NCBI GenBank assembly: GCA_965206655.1
Contig: CBDBKC010000038.1
Coordinates: 1,798,001 to 1,862,000 of the forward strand
DNA: 64,000 nucleotides
Direction: 5' to 3'
Origin: JAPPLB01 sp965206655
GTDB taxonomy: Bacteria; Acidobacteriota; Terriglobia; Bryobacterales; UBA6623
Shown: positions 1 through 8,799 of the stretch, in pieces
How positions within the stretch are numbered: the stretch's first letter is position 1
Layout of the letters: each line of letters opens with the position of its first letter
The notes under the pieces: generated by a model
Told to the model about the DNA's origin: nothing
Seen by the model: only the letters and a program-made list of their open reading frames with translations
Databases searched by the model: none
Program-made: the position numbers and the translations under genes

Positions 1-2228
1 GTGGCGTCCATTGCCTCGCGCACGCCGAGGTTCGATGTGAACAGGACCACGGTGTTCGAGAAATCGCAGAAGCGGCCCTTGGCGTCCGTGAGGCGGCCTT
101 CATCGAGGACAGCGAGCAGCAAGTCGAGGATGCGGGGATGGCCCTTCTCGACTTCATCGAAGAGCACGATCGAATACGGGTTACGGCGGACTTGCTCAGT
201 GAGAAAACCGCCTTCCTCCGAACCAACGAGTCCGGGACGTGAGCCGATCAAACCGGCCACGGAGGATTGATCCTGATATTCACCCATGTCGATGCGTATG
301 AGCGCGTCCTCGTCATCAAAGAGGGCTTCGGCGAGGGCCTTGGCGAGCTCCGTTTTGCCGACACCGGTGGGGCCCACAAAGAGGAATGACGTGGGCCGAT
401 TGTCGATTTGGAGGTCGGCGCGCATGCGGCGGGCGGCCTCGGAGACGGCGTAAACGGCCTCGTCTTGTCCGTAGACGCGGTCGCCGAGACGATCTTCGAG
501 CTGCAGCAGCCGGTCACGCTCGGATTCGAGCATGCGCGAAATGGGAATGCCGACGCGCTCGCCAACCACAATCGCGATGTGCTCGGGTTGGACGTGGCTG
601 GGCACCATCGCGCCTTCGGCAGCCACTTCCTCGACCTGCTTTTCGATCTCGGCCAGCATCTTCTCGAGCGGTTCGATCTGCCGGTAACGGATCTCGGCGA
701 CCTTGGCGACATCGCCTTCGCCTTCGGCTGCCTGGAGCTGTTTTGAGTAGTCGTCGATGGCGTTCTTCGTTTGTTGCAGCTTCTCGAACGCCCCTTTCTG
801 GCTCGTCCACTTGCCTACCAAATCGTTGACCTTGGGCTCGAGTTCGGCGATCTCGGCTGCAAGTTCCGCGAGGGCCTTCTTCTCGCCGGCGTTTGAGGCG
901 GAATCCTTGAGCGCTTCGACTTGCGCTTTCTTTTGCAGCAGGAGCCGTTCCTGGCGGTCGACTTCGTCCGGCTTCGACTCCTTCTGCATGCGGATGCGCG
1001 CCGTCGCTTCGTCGATGATGTCGATCGCCTTGTCGGGCAGATAACGGTTGCGGATGTAGCGCCGCGAGAGTTTCACGGCCGCTTGCAGCGAATCCTCCGT
1101 CAGTCCCACGCCGTGGTGCTTCTCGTAACGGTCTTTGATGCCGCGCAGGATCACCATCATCGCGTCGTCGTCGGGTTCATCGACCTGCACGACTTCGAAG
1201 CGGCGGGCGAGGGCGCCGTCTTTCTCGATTCTCTCTCGGTATTCGTCGAAAGTTGTGGCGCCGACGCAGCGCAGCTCGCCGCGTGCGAGGGCGGGCTTGA
1301 GGATGTTGGCCGCGTCCATGCCGCCTTCCGAGCCACCAGCGCCGACAAGCGTATGCAACTCGTCGAGGAAGAGGATGATCTCGCCCTTCTTCTCTCGGAC
1401 CTCGTCAACAACGGCCTTCATGCGCTCTTCGAATTCGCCGCGATATTTCGCACCGGCGACCATCGCCGTCATGTCGAGTCCGATGACCTTACAGGTCTTG
1501 AGCGATTCGGGAACGTCGCCGGAAGCGATCCGCTGCGCCAGTCCCTCGGCGACGGCGGTTTTCCCCGTGCCCGGATCACCGACGACGACCGGGTTGCTCT
1601 TCGTCTTACGGAGCAGGGTTTGAATGACGCGCCGGATCTCGTCGTCGCGCCCCACCACGGGCATGAGCTCACCGGCGGCGGCGGAGGCGGTGAGATCCCG
1701 TCCGAAGCGCTCGAGAACCTTCATTCCCGACATCGCCCCACCACCCGCCGCCGCGGATTGTTCGCCCAGGGCCGCTCCCGTCTCGGCACGTGATTCAGCG
1801 GCTTTCTCAACCGTCTTCTTGGTGACGCCGGCCTCACGAAGCGTACCCTTGAGGTCGGCCTCGCTGTGATCAACGGCGGAAAGGACGAAGTCGATCGGCT
1901 CGGCGCGCTCGGCCCCGCGATCGTCCATCTTTTGAAACGCCTTCTCGATGAGATTGCGCAGCTCACCGGAAGCCGAGGGCCGTTTGCCCGGCCCGAGTTT
2001 CTCCATCCCCTTGACCTTGTTGAGGCTTTCGGCCATCTGGTCAAGCAGCGGAGCACAGGCGACGCCGGCGTTTTCGAGCATGGCGGCGAGGGCGCTCTCT
2101 CCGTCCAGCAGGACGTAGAGCAGATGGAACGGCGTGATGAGCGATTGGCGGCGCTCTTCGGCGAGCATGCGGGCTCGCTCCAATCCGTCGGAAAGTTCCG
2201 TTGAAATCTTGTCGATATCGATGGCCAT
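1..2228 (-). CDS. clpV: ClpV/TssH, T6SS sheath-disassembly AAA+ ATPase (3' end outside window)
   Basis: Hexameric Clp/Hsp100 ATPase that unfolds and recycles the contracted TssBC sheath in the cytoplasm. The reading frame opens with ATG at 2228 (MAIDIDKISTELSDGLERAR) and stays open to base 1, so about 742 of the usual 860-900 residues are visible. Residues 1-150 form a Clp N-domain. The first AAA module has Walker A in VVVGDPGTGKTAVAEG, and the second AAA module has a Walker B-like IVLFDEVEK close to the window edge. It lies 9 bp downstream of tssK and in the same direction, which favours ClpV over the housekeeping ClpB, although the sequence alone does not exclude a ClpB-type protein. The final part of AAA2 and the C-terminal domain are outside the window. 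Confidence 0.88.
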   Translation of the reverse strand, partial: MAIDIDKISTELSDGLERARMLAEERRQSLITPFHLLYVLLDGESALAAMLENAGVACAPLLDQMAESLNKVKGMEKLGPGKRPSASGELRNLIEKAFQKMDDRGAERAEPIDFVLSAVDHSEADLKGTLREAGVTKKTVEKAAESRAETGAALGEQSAAAGGGAMSGMKVLERFGRDLTASAAAGELMPVVGRDDEIRRVIQTLLRKTKSNPVVVGDPGTGKTAVAEGLAQRIASGDVPESLKTCKVIGLDMTAMVAGAKYRGEFEERMKAVVDEVREKKGEIILFLDELHTLVGAGGSEGGMDAANILKPALARGELRCVGATTFDEYRERIEKDGALARRFEVVQVDEPDDDAMMVILRGIKDRYEKHHGVGLTEDSLQAAVKLSRRYIRNRYLPDKAIDIIDEATARIRMQKESKPDEVDRQERLLLQKKAQVEALKDSASNAGEKKALAELAAEIAELEPKVNDLVGKWTSQKGAFEKLQQTKNAIDDYSKQLQAAEGEGDVAKVAEIRYRQIEPLEKMLAEIEKQVEEVAAEGAMVPSHVQPEHIAIVVGERVGIPISRMLESERDRLLQLEDRLGDRVYGQDEAVYAVSEAARRMRADLQIDNRPTSFLFVGPTGVGKTELAKALAEALFDDEDALIRIDMGEYQDQSSVAGLIGSRPGLVGSEEGGFLTEQVRRNPYSIVLFDEVEKGHPRILDLLLAVLDEGRLTDAKGRFCDFSNTVVLFTSNLGVREAMDA

Positions 2229-2237
2229 GGTAGATGT

Positions 2238-4037
2238 CTACTCCAGTCGGCGGCGGCGGCGTGGCCGCGGCGGTTCATCGGAATCGTCGCCTCGGTCGTC
2301 CCTCACGCGAGTTTCAGCACCCCGATCGGGGGGCTTGGCCTCGCCGCCGGAAGTCTCCCACGGCGCCGGATCGCTGGATCCGCCGCTCGGAGCTTCGGTT
2401 GCGGCGCCTCCGACTCTTCGAAAACGCCGCTCACGCGGCGAGTCCCCCGGCGAGGGTTCTCCGCGAGGGGGCGGCGGCTCTCGGCGTTCCCGCGGCGGGG
2501 GATCCGGGTCGCGCTCTGGTCGGCGTGGCTCATCGCCCTGGGAGGCGTAAAAGCGGTGACGGATGAACAGTAAACCCGTTCGAATCGGGTTGTGCGCCGG
2601 GATGCTGACCCTCAGCTCCGTGATTGTTGGGACGTCGGGAGCTTCGAAATCGAACTCGAAGTTGCGCTGATCGGTCGACTTTGACTCGCACGAGATCATG
2701 ATCGGCTCGCGATGGAAACCGGCGCCCTCGTTGATCTTGATCTCCGCCGTAATCTTTGTGCCGGGCTCGAAGGTTGCATCGTGCTCACCGCAGAGGATCA
2801 ACCGATATTTGTCGCGGCCTTCCAGACGGAGCTGCGCGAAGTGGATGGTCAACTCTTCTCCGTACCCCTGCATGCGGTTCGGCTTGGCCGCGATCTTGTA
2901 GAGCACGCGCCCGCCGCGGTCGAAGATGAAGTTCATCGCTTCCAGTGTCGGGCTGATACGGAAGTCGATGTACTTGCCTTCGAGAGCCAGTTCCAAGCGA
3001 TGCAGAACGCTAAGATTCTGTCGCGACTTGCGGACTTCGACGCCCAGGTCTTCGTGGACTTCCCAACGGCGACGTATCTGCAAGAGCTGTTTCTGCTGCT
3101 CGACCAACGTGATGTATTCGGTTTCGCCGGTCTCGATCAACTGATCGAAGTACTGTTTCACCGGCGGACTCAAGTCCAGATACACGGATGCGCTGTGGAA
3201 GAACTGGCGCATATGGCTGAAGAAGTTCTCCGGCGGCTGCACGGGGTCGAGCATCCCGTAGAGCCCCGTCTGGAGCGCGACGACGATGCGGCCTACGAAC
3301 TGCAGCGTGTCGAGGTCGAGTTCCGTCTCGATGCCACGCTCCTTGAATAGATCCACGTACTCCTGCATCGCCCGATGGAGCGCGGTGTAGCGCTCGAACA
3401 AAGAATTCGTTCGATCGACCAAATCGCGCCACGAGGCCGTCAACTCGCTATAGCTGACCATCGAGGTGCAGGCGGGAATAAACTGCCCGTCTTTTTCGAA
3501 ACCAGCACCATGGTCTTGCCGCTTGAGGCGTCCCACGGCAACAGCATAGGGAACGCTGTCGGCATGAACCGAAAGAGCGAGGCGGTACCCGGGCTTACGT
3601 TCGGTCTTCATCTGCGGGTTGGCTTCGTCGAGCGCACCTTCGGCGGCCTCTTTTTCCCGCGGGTCGGTAATGATGTAGATGCCGCTTTCGGAAACACCTT
3701 CGAGTTCAGTTTTCGGGAAGCCGCGGTGAATCGCGTGGTCGGGGTCGATCTCGACGATGACGCCGCCGGGAGTGAGGGCGCGGCACTGCGTTACGGAGAT
3801 GCTGACTTGCTCTTCATCCTCGTCGACCGTAACGACCGGGTCGTGGCGCACCGCTCCGCGCTCGGCTTCGGCGAGGCGCGGGCCGCCACCCACGAGGCCG
3901 AAGGTTGGGCCGCCGTAGCGCAACATCCAGAGGATCGCGGAGTCGAAGTAGCGTTCCTGGCGTAGGAAATGCTCGGGCGTGAGGAGCATTCCGTGTTCCC
4001 AGTTGACGGAATTGAGTTTGATATCGTCGGGGTCCAT
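2238..4037 (-). CDS. tssK: TssK, T6SS baseplate protein with long disordered tail
   Basis: TssK trimers join the baseplate wedge (TssEFG) to the membrane complex. The N-terminal pattern NSVNWEHGMLLTPEHFLRQE is the family signature (W-x-G-M-x-L-x-P-x-H-F). The core, residues 1 to about 490, matches a usual TssK of about 445. Residues about 490-599 are an added low-complexity tail rich in Pro, Arg, Glu and Asp, with PPPRERREPPPPRGEP-type runs, which looks disordered. It lies 18 bp after tssG and 9 bp before clpV, so it belongs to the same operon. The tail is not a normal part of the family, and its role is unknown. Confidence 0.9.
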   Translation of the reverse strand: MDPDDIKLNSVNWEHGMLLTPEHFLRQERYFDSAILWMLRYGGPTFGLVGGGPRLAEAERGAVRHDPVVTVDEDEEQVSISVTQCRALTPGGVIVEIDPDHAIHRGFPKTELEGVSESGIYIITDPREKEAAEGALDEANPQMKTERKPGYRLALSVHADSVPYAVAVGRLKRQDHGAGFEKDGQFIPACTSMVSYSELTASWRDLVDRTNSLFERYTALHRAMQEYVDLFKERGIETELDLDTLQFVGRIVVALQTGLYGMLDPVQPPENFFSHMRQFFHSASVYLDLSPPVKQYFDQLIETGETEYITLVEQQKQLLQIRRRWEVHEDLGVEVRKSRQNLSVLHRLELALEGKYIDFRISPTLEAMNFIFDRGGRVLYKIAAKPNRMQGYGEELTIHFAQLRLEGRDKYRLILCGEHDATFEPGTKITAEIKINEGAGFHREPIMISCESKSTDQRNFEFDFEAPDVPTITELRVSIPAHNPIRTGLLFIRHRFYASQGDEPRRPERDPDPPPRERREPPPPRGEPSPGDSPRERRFRRVGGAATEAPSGGSSDPAPWETSGGEAKPPDRGAETRVRDDRGDDSDEPPRPRRRRRLE

Positions 4038-4055
4038 GGGTATCCTTGTCGCCGA

Positions 4056-4976
4056 CTATCCGGCGGCCACGGGTTGGGCGAGGCCGAGATGCGAGTTCAC
4101 TCCCAAGCGCGCGTTTTCTTCCTCGATGCCCAGCCGCGGCGGCCGTTTGGGGTCGAGCACCAACCACCGGACGCGATAGTTCTGGTGGCAGGCGGTCGTT
4201 AGGTCGAGCACGGCATCGATCAGACGCGCTTTCTCCTCCTGCTGGTAAGCATAGTATGTCTTTAGTGCAACCGGACCCAGCATAATTGTCTGACGTCCGA
4301 GAGCTTCCATGCGATCGCCGATCACCGAATCGACACCGAGCCGGCCGAACTGTTCGCCCAGGATACTCAAGTCCTCATCGCCGATGTAGCGCCAGCCCGC
4401 ACGGCGGCGGATTTCGAAGACCGGTAAGCCCAGCAGCAATTGGAAGGAAAGTTCTATTCCCTCCTTACGGCCCGCCATACGGTGCAGATTGGGCAACAGC
4501 AATGCCAGATGGTACCAATTTTCCGTCGGCCAGCTTTCCGGGTTCAGGCCGAAAAGTTCTATCCAGCGGCGGCAGGCGCGCTGATTCTCGGGGCGGATAT
4601 CGAAGAGCCGCGCGCCTTGCCGCACCCAATGCGCGGCCTTTTGGAGCGGGTCGTCGAAGACCTGAACGATCTCGAACGTGCCGGGCTCGGATTCGCCCCC
4701 TTTGTCCCACATGCCGACGGGCAGGGACTGAAAGAAACCCAAGCCCGCGACATCCAAAGTGAGGCGTACGTCCGGAGTCAGTTCGGCCCTTGCAGGTGGG
4801 TCCTGGCCGACAACCCAATGATCCGGCCAGCCGAGCCCCGCCATGCGGGTCGTAATCCGCGACGGAGATACACCGATCGAAGACAAGCTTTCGAGGGCGG
4901 AGTCGATCGTGTGGTGAAATCCGTGGAACCCCCGCGAGAAATCGGGCATGAGGGGCGGCGTGGCCAGGCTGCTCAT
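4056..4976 (-). CDS. tssG: TssG, T6SS baseplate wedge protein
   Basis: A 306-residue protein of the TssG/ImpH family, which together with two TssF copies builds the phage-like baseplate wedge. Its features are an N-terminal FSRGFHGFHHTIDSALESL segment, a central GLSFFQSLPVG-like motif (here GLGFFQSLPVG) and a C-terminal half with the repeated hydrophobic pattern typical of the family. Its start overlaps the tssF stop by 4 bp (ATGA-type coupling). Assignment rests on length, position between tssF and tssK, and overall pattern. Confidence 0.82.
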   Translation of the reverse strand: MSSLATPPLMPDFSRGFHGFHHTIDSALESLSSIGVSPSRITTRMAGLGWPDHWVVGQDPPARAELTPDVRLTLDVAGLGFFQSLPVGMWDKGGESEPGTFEIVQVFDDPLQKAAHWVRQGARLFDIRPENQRACRRWIELFGLNPESWPTENWYHLALLLPNLHRMAGRKEGIELSFQLLLGLPVFEIRRRAGWRYIGDEDLSILGEQFGRLGVDSVIGDRMEALGRQTIMLGPVALKTYYAYQQEEKARLIDAVLDLTTACHQNYRVRWLVLDPKRPPRLGIEEENARLGVNSHLGLAQPVAAG

Positions 4977-6673
4977 TGGGCTTCCACCTGGAGCGAGACG
5001 GCGACATCGTAGAGGAATCTCTTTTCGAGGTGATCCCTGAGTTCCTGCGTGAGGATGGGGATCTCCTCATCCGGATCGACGAACTCTTCGCGATCCACCT
5101 CGCAACGCACTTTCTGGACCCGTTGAAGCCCGCGATCGGTTCGATCGACTCCGAGCGCGAGAGACACTCCGGAGATGCGGCGATCGAAAGCGCGCACAGT
5201 GGTTTCGAGGTCCGCGCGCGTTACGATGCGGTCGCGTGAAAGCAGGGCCGCCGCGAACCGGCGCTGGCCCTGTTCGAAATCTTCTGCGTCGGTGCCGCCG
5301 GCGGCCGACGTTGGATTGATGATCCGCAGCCCCTGTGATTGGCCCTTCTTGAGGAACGCCTGAATCTGCCCGGCCCCGACCCGGTTGGCGATGGTTCCGC
5401 CCGTCAGCCAGAGCCGCAGATTGGCGTAAGTGTCCTCCACGACGCCGGTGCGCTTAGCGGGGTATAAGTGAACACGGCCGTTGTGGATGCTGTAGCGTCC
5501 GACGTCGAGATCGGCGGAAGGTTCAAACGGAGGCAGGTAAGCCCCACCGCTTTCACCGAAAATCGAAAGGGGCGCGACCAAGTATTTCGAAGTTCCGCCC
5601 TCCCGGCTTACCGGAATCGAGACGCCCTGTTGTTCGTAGACGATGGTCTCGTTGAAGCACTCGGCGTTCGATGCCGTAACCGCCTGCATTGAAATGTTCG
5701 TGATCGCGTTGTGCAGTTCAGGAACGTCCTGCGGGAGCGAGATGCGCAGCCAAGCGCGGTCGACACCCAAGACCTGATCGGTTGCGGGGCCGAATACGCG
5801 TTGAAAGATCTTTTGCATCGCTTTCGGCACGCCACAGAGGAAACGTCTGTCAGCCGGAACAGGGGGAAAGACGAAGACACGGCCGGCGTAGAAACCATCG
5901 GGAAGATCCGCCACTTCAATCTCGGATTCAGCGGACTCTTCCGGTTCTTTGGCGCGGTCCGGGACGAGCCACTCCAACTCCCTGACCCCGGCGTTCGTCC
6001 GCCGCGGCCTCAAGATACCCTTAGCTCCGAGATCACCTTCGTTTGCCGCCAGGCACCAGGGCTCGGTGTGAAGCGCGCGCTGTACCGCCGCTCCATCCGG
6101 GCCCAACTCGATGAAAAAGCCGTGACGCCCGAGGTGATGCTCCGGCAGGTTTTCGATCGCTAAATAGACCGCCGGATGGGCGCCCAGGTTCGCGCGGACC
6201 GGCTCCAGCGACGGCCGTGCCGACTGAATCTCATCGGGCATCTCGAACCCTGGAAGCAGGCGGAACTCGCCGTTTTGGTAAGTGGCGGCGAGAGCGATGC
6301 GGGCGGTCGAAACGCTCACGGTAACGTCGGTGGTGAAGGTGAGACGATCGCCGGTGTCGGCCTCGCCGATCAATTCGGTGCCCGCCTCTACGAGCTGCGG
6401 ATTCCCGCCCGTCAGAAAACGAACCACGGTCTGCGCCGCCCTCGCACGGCGAGCTTCAACCCCCAGCCCTGAGATGAGTTCGTCCAGCAGCGCGAGGCGG
6501 ATGCGATCCGACGCGGAATAGAGCTCTTCGAGCTGGCCGCCAAGCGTACGGAACAGGACCGCCAGCACCGGGTCGGTGGCTTCCGAGGAGACGCCGAAGT
6601 CCCGCAAACGGCGGCGGAAGTCGTCGCGGAGCTTGCGGTCGATCTCGACGGCTGTCGGTTTCTCGGAGGGCAT
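4973..6673 (-). CDS. tssF: TssF, T6SS baseplate wedge protein
   Basis: A 566-residue protein of the TssF/ImpG/VasA family and a main baseplate wedge component. The N-terminal region (LRDDFRRRLRDFGVSSEATD, then DPVLAVLFRTLGGQLEELYS) is the conserved entry helix bundle, although the usual Y-x-x-EL-x-x-L start is diverged. The C-terminal part carries the conserved AEDFEQGQRRFAAALLSRDR and VTRADLETTVRAFDRRI region that is gpJ-like and typical of TssF. It is 15 bp downstream of tssE and overlaps tssG by 4 bp, as usual for tssE-F-G modules. Confidence 0.85.
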   Translation of the reverse strand: MPSEKPTAVEIDRKLRDDFRRRLRDFGVSSEATDPVLAVLFRTLGGQLEELYSASDRIRLALLDELISGLGVEARRARAAQTVVRFLTGGNPQLVEAGTELIGEADTGDRLTFTTDVTVSVSTARIALAATYQNGEFRLLPGFEMPDEIQSARPSLEPVRANLGAHPAVYLAIENLPEHHLGRHGFFIELGPDGAAVQRALHTEPWCLAANEGDLGAKGILRPRRTNAGVRELEWLVPDRAKEPEESAESEIEVADLPDGFYAGRVFVFPPVPADRRFLCGVPKAMQKIFQRVFGPATDQVLGVDRAWLRISLPQDVPELHNAITNISMQAVTASNAECFNETIVYEQQGVSIPVSREGGTSKYLVAPLSIFGESGGAYLPPFEPSADLDVGRYSIHNGRVHLYPAKRTGVVEDTYANLRLWLTGGTIANRVGAGQIQAFLKKGQSQGLRIINPTSAAGGTDAEDFEQGQRRFAAALLSRDRIVTRADLETTVRAFDRRISGVSLALGVDRTDRGLQRVQKVRCEVDREEFVDPDEEIPILTQELRDHLEKRFLYDVAVSLQVEAQ

Positions 6674-6688
6674 CGGGTCTCGCGTCTC

Positions 6689-7060
6689 CTACACGGTCAA
6701 AGTGTAGACCTCCCCCTCGTTGTCGGTCGACGCCAGAGTGACGACATAAGAATCAACATCCTGCTCGGTCCTCGGTTCCTGGACCAGCGATTCGACGCGA
6801 TAGTGAGTGATGTCGAGATCGACGAGCGACTTATTGATTTCCTCCAGCGCTTCCCGAGGCGCTTCCCGTCTGCGCCGCGCCTGCTCGAACAGGTTGCGCA
6901 CACCAAAGTGTTTACTGCCTTTCCAACTGCCATTCGGCGTTTGCGCCATGATGCGCACGAGCCGCAGGATGGCCTCTCGCTCGTCACATTTGTCGAGGAA
7001 AGCTTTCTTCAGTCGGAGTGGGAAGCCAAGGAAGGACATGGAATGCTCAAAAGAAGCCAC
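6689..7060 (-). CDS. tssE: TssE-like (gp25-like) T6SS baseplate protein
   Basis: A 123-residue protein placed just before tssF, the usual position for the gp25-like baseplate lysozyme homologue TssE that starts sheath polymerisation. Visible features are an N-terminal FLGFPLRLKKAFLDKCDERE, a central HFGVRNLFEQARRR helix and a C-terminal beta-rich end (RVESLVQEPR to YTLTV) consistent with gp25. The canonical motifs are weak, so the call leans on size and context. A structure comparison with gp25 would settle it. Start ATG at 7060. Confidence 0.55.
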   Translation of the reverse strand: MASFEHSMSFLGFPLRLKKAFLDKCDEREAILRLVRIMAQTPNGSWKGSKHFGVRNLFEQARRRREAPREALEEINKSLVDLDITHYRVESLVQEPRTEQDVDSYVVTLASTDNEGEVYTLTV

Positions 7061-7111
7061 CCGCGTCAGCGTGGCGAGCGCTCAGCGCTGCGCTCGGTGA
7101 GGCAGAGCAAT

Positions 7112-7143
7112 AGGCGCCCGGCGGTGCTTCAAGCCGGGCGCCT
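7112..7143. other. Intercistronic 11-bp perfect hairpin between hcp2 and tssE
   Basis: The arms AGGCGCCCGGC (7112-7122) and GCCGGGCGCCT (7133-7143) are perfect inverted repeats with a 10-nt loop. On the operon strand no U-tract follows, so this is better read as an mRNA-stabilising or processing hairpin, or a partial attenuator, than a complete intrinsic terminator. It would help keep hcp mRNA more abundant than the baseplate mRNA (inference). Confidence 0.6.
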
Positions 7144-7570
7144 TGTCGCTTTCTTCCAGCCGGCAAGGCCGCTAGTTGCTCAGCGTCAGCTCGGCAGCCG
7201 CTCCCGTATGCAGTACGGGCACGAGTATCAGCTTGCAGACCGTGTTCAACGTCGATGCCGGTTCGGTCGAACCGGTTCCCGACTGCATCGGGGTGTTGGG
7301 CATGGGGTTGATGTAGAGCAAATCAGCGATCCAGCCCTTGAAGCTGCACGAAGCGAGGCATTCCTCGAGTGTCTCGTCCTTGAAGATCTCCACTTTGCAA
7401 TCGACCTGTTTGTCTTGCGTCACGACGTTGGCCAACTCGAAGAGCTTTTTTACCTTGTCGAAAGGCATGGCATCGGTGTCATGCATGTCGATCCAGAGTT
7501 CAAACTCACCCTTGAAACTCCCCATCTCCGGCTCGCCCGTATGAGTCCGGAGGGTAGTGAAATTCATCGA

Positions 7571-8603
7571 GGTGGGGTATCCACTTGACTCAGGTGACCC
7601 CAAGATGTAGTATGCGGCCTCGTGGAGGATTACCCGCGCGATCTGCTCGAGTTCGAGGCGCGCTTCGCCACCGAAGAGGCCTGTCGCGACTATCTGGTCG
7701 CGCTGCGCTGGCGGGACGGGTTCCGTTGCCCCAACTGTGGGCTTGAGCGAGCTTGGCCGGTGCGCAAAGTATGGTTCGAATGTGCTGCCTGCGGTCGCCA
7801 AACGTCCGTCACGGCCGGTACGATCTTTCAGGACACACGCAAGCCGTTGCGGCTTTGGTTCCGAGCAATGTGGCACGTCGTCTCGCAGAAGAACGGAGTC
7901 AGCGCCTTGGGTTTGCAACGCGTTCTGGGACTGGGCAGCTACCAAACCGCCTGGGCTTGGATGCACAAGCTGCGGCGGGCGATGGTGCGGCCGGGGCGCG
8001 AGCGTTTGACGGGCGTCGTCGAGGTGGATGAGACCTACTGGGGCGCGGAGGAGGAGGGCGTTCGCGGCCGCCAGATCGAGCGTAAAGGATTGATTGCAGT
8101 AGCCGCGGAGGAGAGAGGCAGCGGGCTGGGGCGGATCCGTATGCAGCGCCTGCGCAACGCCTCGGCGGCCAGCTTGATGCCCTTCGTGGAGGAGTCGATC
8201 GAGCCAGGCAGCGTGGTTCGCACCGATGGCTGGCTGGGCTACGAGCCACTCGAGAAGAAGGGCTATCGGCACCACATCGTCTTCCTCAAGGGTCGCCGCG
8301 AGCAGGCGTCGGAATTGCTTCCGCTGGTGCACAAAGCGATCTCGCTGCTCAAGCGCTGGTTGCTGGGTACGCATCAAGGGGCGGTCAGCCACGAGCATTT
8401 GGACTACTATCTGGACGAATTCGTCTTCCGGTTCAACCGGCGCAGCTCACGTAGCCGGGGCAAGCTGTTCTACAGGCTGGTTCAGCAAGCGGTCGCTGTG
8501 GAGCCGACGCCGTATCGCTCGATCATCGCCCACTGGGACGCCGAGCCGTTCTGAACCCCAAACACAAGATGTTGGGGTCACCTGAGTCAAGTGGATACCC
8601 CAC
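7571..8603 (+). mobile_element. IS1595-family insertion sequence in hcp2
   Basis: A 1033-bp element with nearly perfect inverted ends of more than 30 bp (GTGGGGTATCCACTTGACTC at each end, reading inward). It is bordered by the 8-bp direct repeat TTCATCGA at 7563-7570 and 8604-8611, the duplication length expected for IS1595. It carries a single transposase gene. Confidence 0.92.
7622..8554 (+). CDS. IS1595-family transposase
   Basis: A 310-residue DDE transposase. The N-terminal zinc ribbon has CPNC (residues about 36-39) and CAAC (about 55-58). The catalytic core follows with VVEVDETYWG (first Asp) and VVRTDGWLGY (second Asp). The acidic third residue is in the C-terminal HEHLDYYLDEF region, which is typical of the ISXO2-like domain. 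It probably starts with GTG at 7622, just inside the left inverted end. Confidence 0.9.
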   Translation: MEDYPRDLLEFEARFATEEACRDYLVALRWRDGFRCPNCGLERAWPVRKVWFECAACGRQTSVTAGTIFQDTRKPLRLWFRAMWHVVSQKNGVSALGLQRVLGLGSYQTAWAWMHKLRRAMVRPGRERLTGVVEVDETYWGAEEEGVRGRQIERKGLIAVAAEERGSGLGRIRMQRLRNASAASLMPFVEESIEPGSVVRTDGWLGYEPLEKKGYRHHIVFLKGRREQASELLPLVHKAISLLKRWLLGTHQGAVSHEHLDYYLDEFVFRFNRRSSRSRGKLFYRLVQQAVAVEPTPYRSIIAHWDAEPF

Positions 8604-8799
8604 TTCATCGAATTAGACACGGTCAGGAATTCCTCACCGTCGATTTCCACCCTGCTTCTTGTTAAAGCCACGATCTATCTCCTTTTGGCGGTCAAGCAAT
8701 AAAGGTTCGCTATGGGCGCCCCTCAAGGGACGCATCCTTTGAAACATCGTTTTGGCGCCGGAAATGACGCCAGAGAAATTTTCCGTTCCCGGTGTTTAG

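Larger units (their letters stand above)
7172..8671 (-). pseudogene. hcp: hcp2/TssD-like tube protein gene interrupted by IS1595
   Basis: This is a second Hcp/TssD-like gene, split by an insertion. The 5' part starts with GTG at 8671 behind a strong ribosome site (AAAGGAG, 8 nt upstream) and encodes MALTRSRVEIDGEEFLTVSN. The 3' part ends at 7172. Removing IS1595 (7571-8603) and one copy of the 8-bp duplicate TTCATCGA joins the halves in frame. The result is a protein parallel to hcp1: both share (D/N)GxEF near the N-terminus, MPFDKxxxLxELxNxVTxDK in the middle and FKGWI/LEGWI after it. The ancestral gene was intact and the insertion looks recent, because the duplicate is still perfect. The gene should give no functional tube protein now unless the IS leaves precisely. 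Confidence 0.8.

Noticed and set aside
921..1793. Long plus-strand ORF over clpV
   Set aside because: Antisense shadow of the clpV reading frame; no ribosome site or family match.
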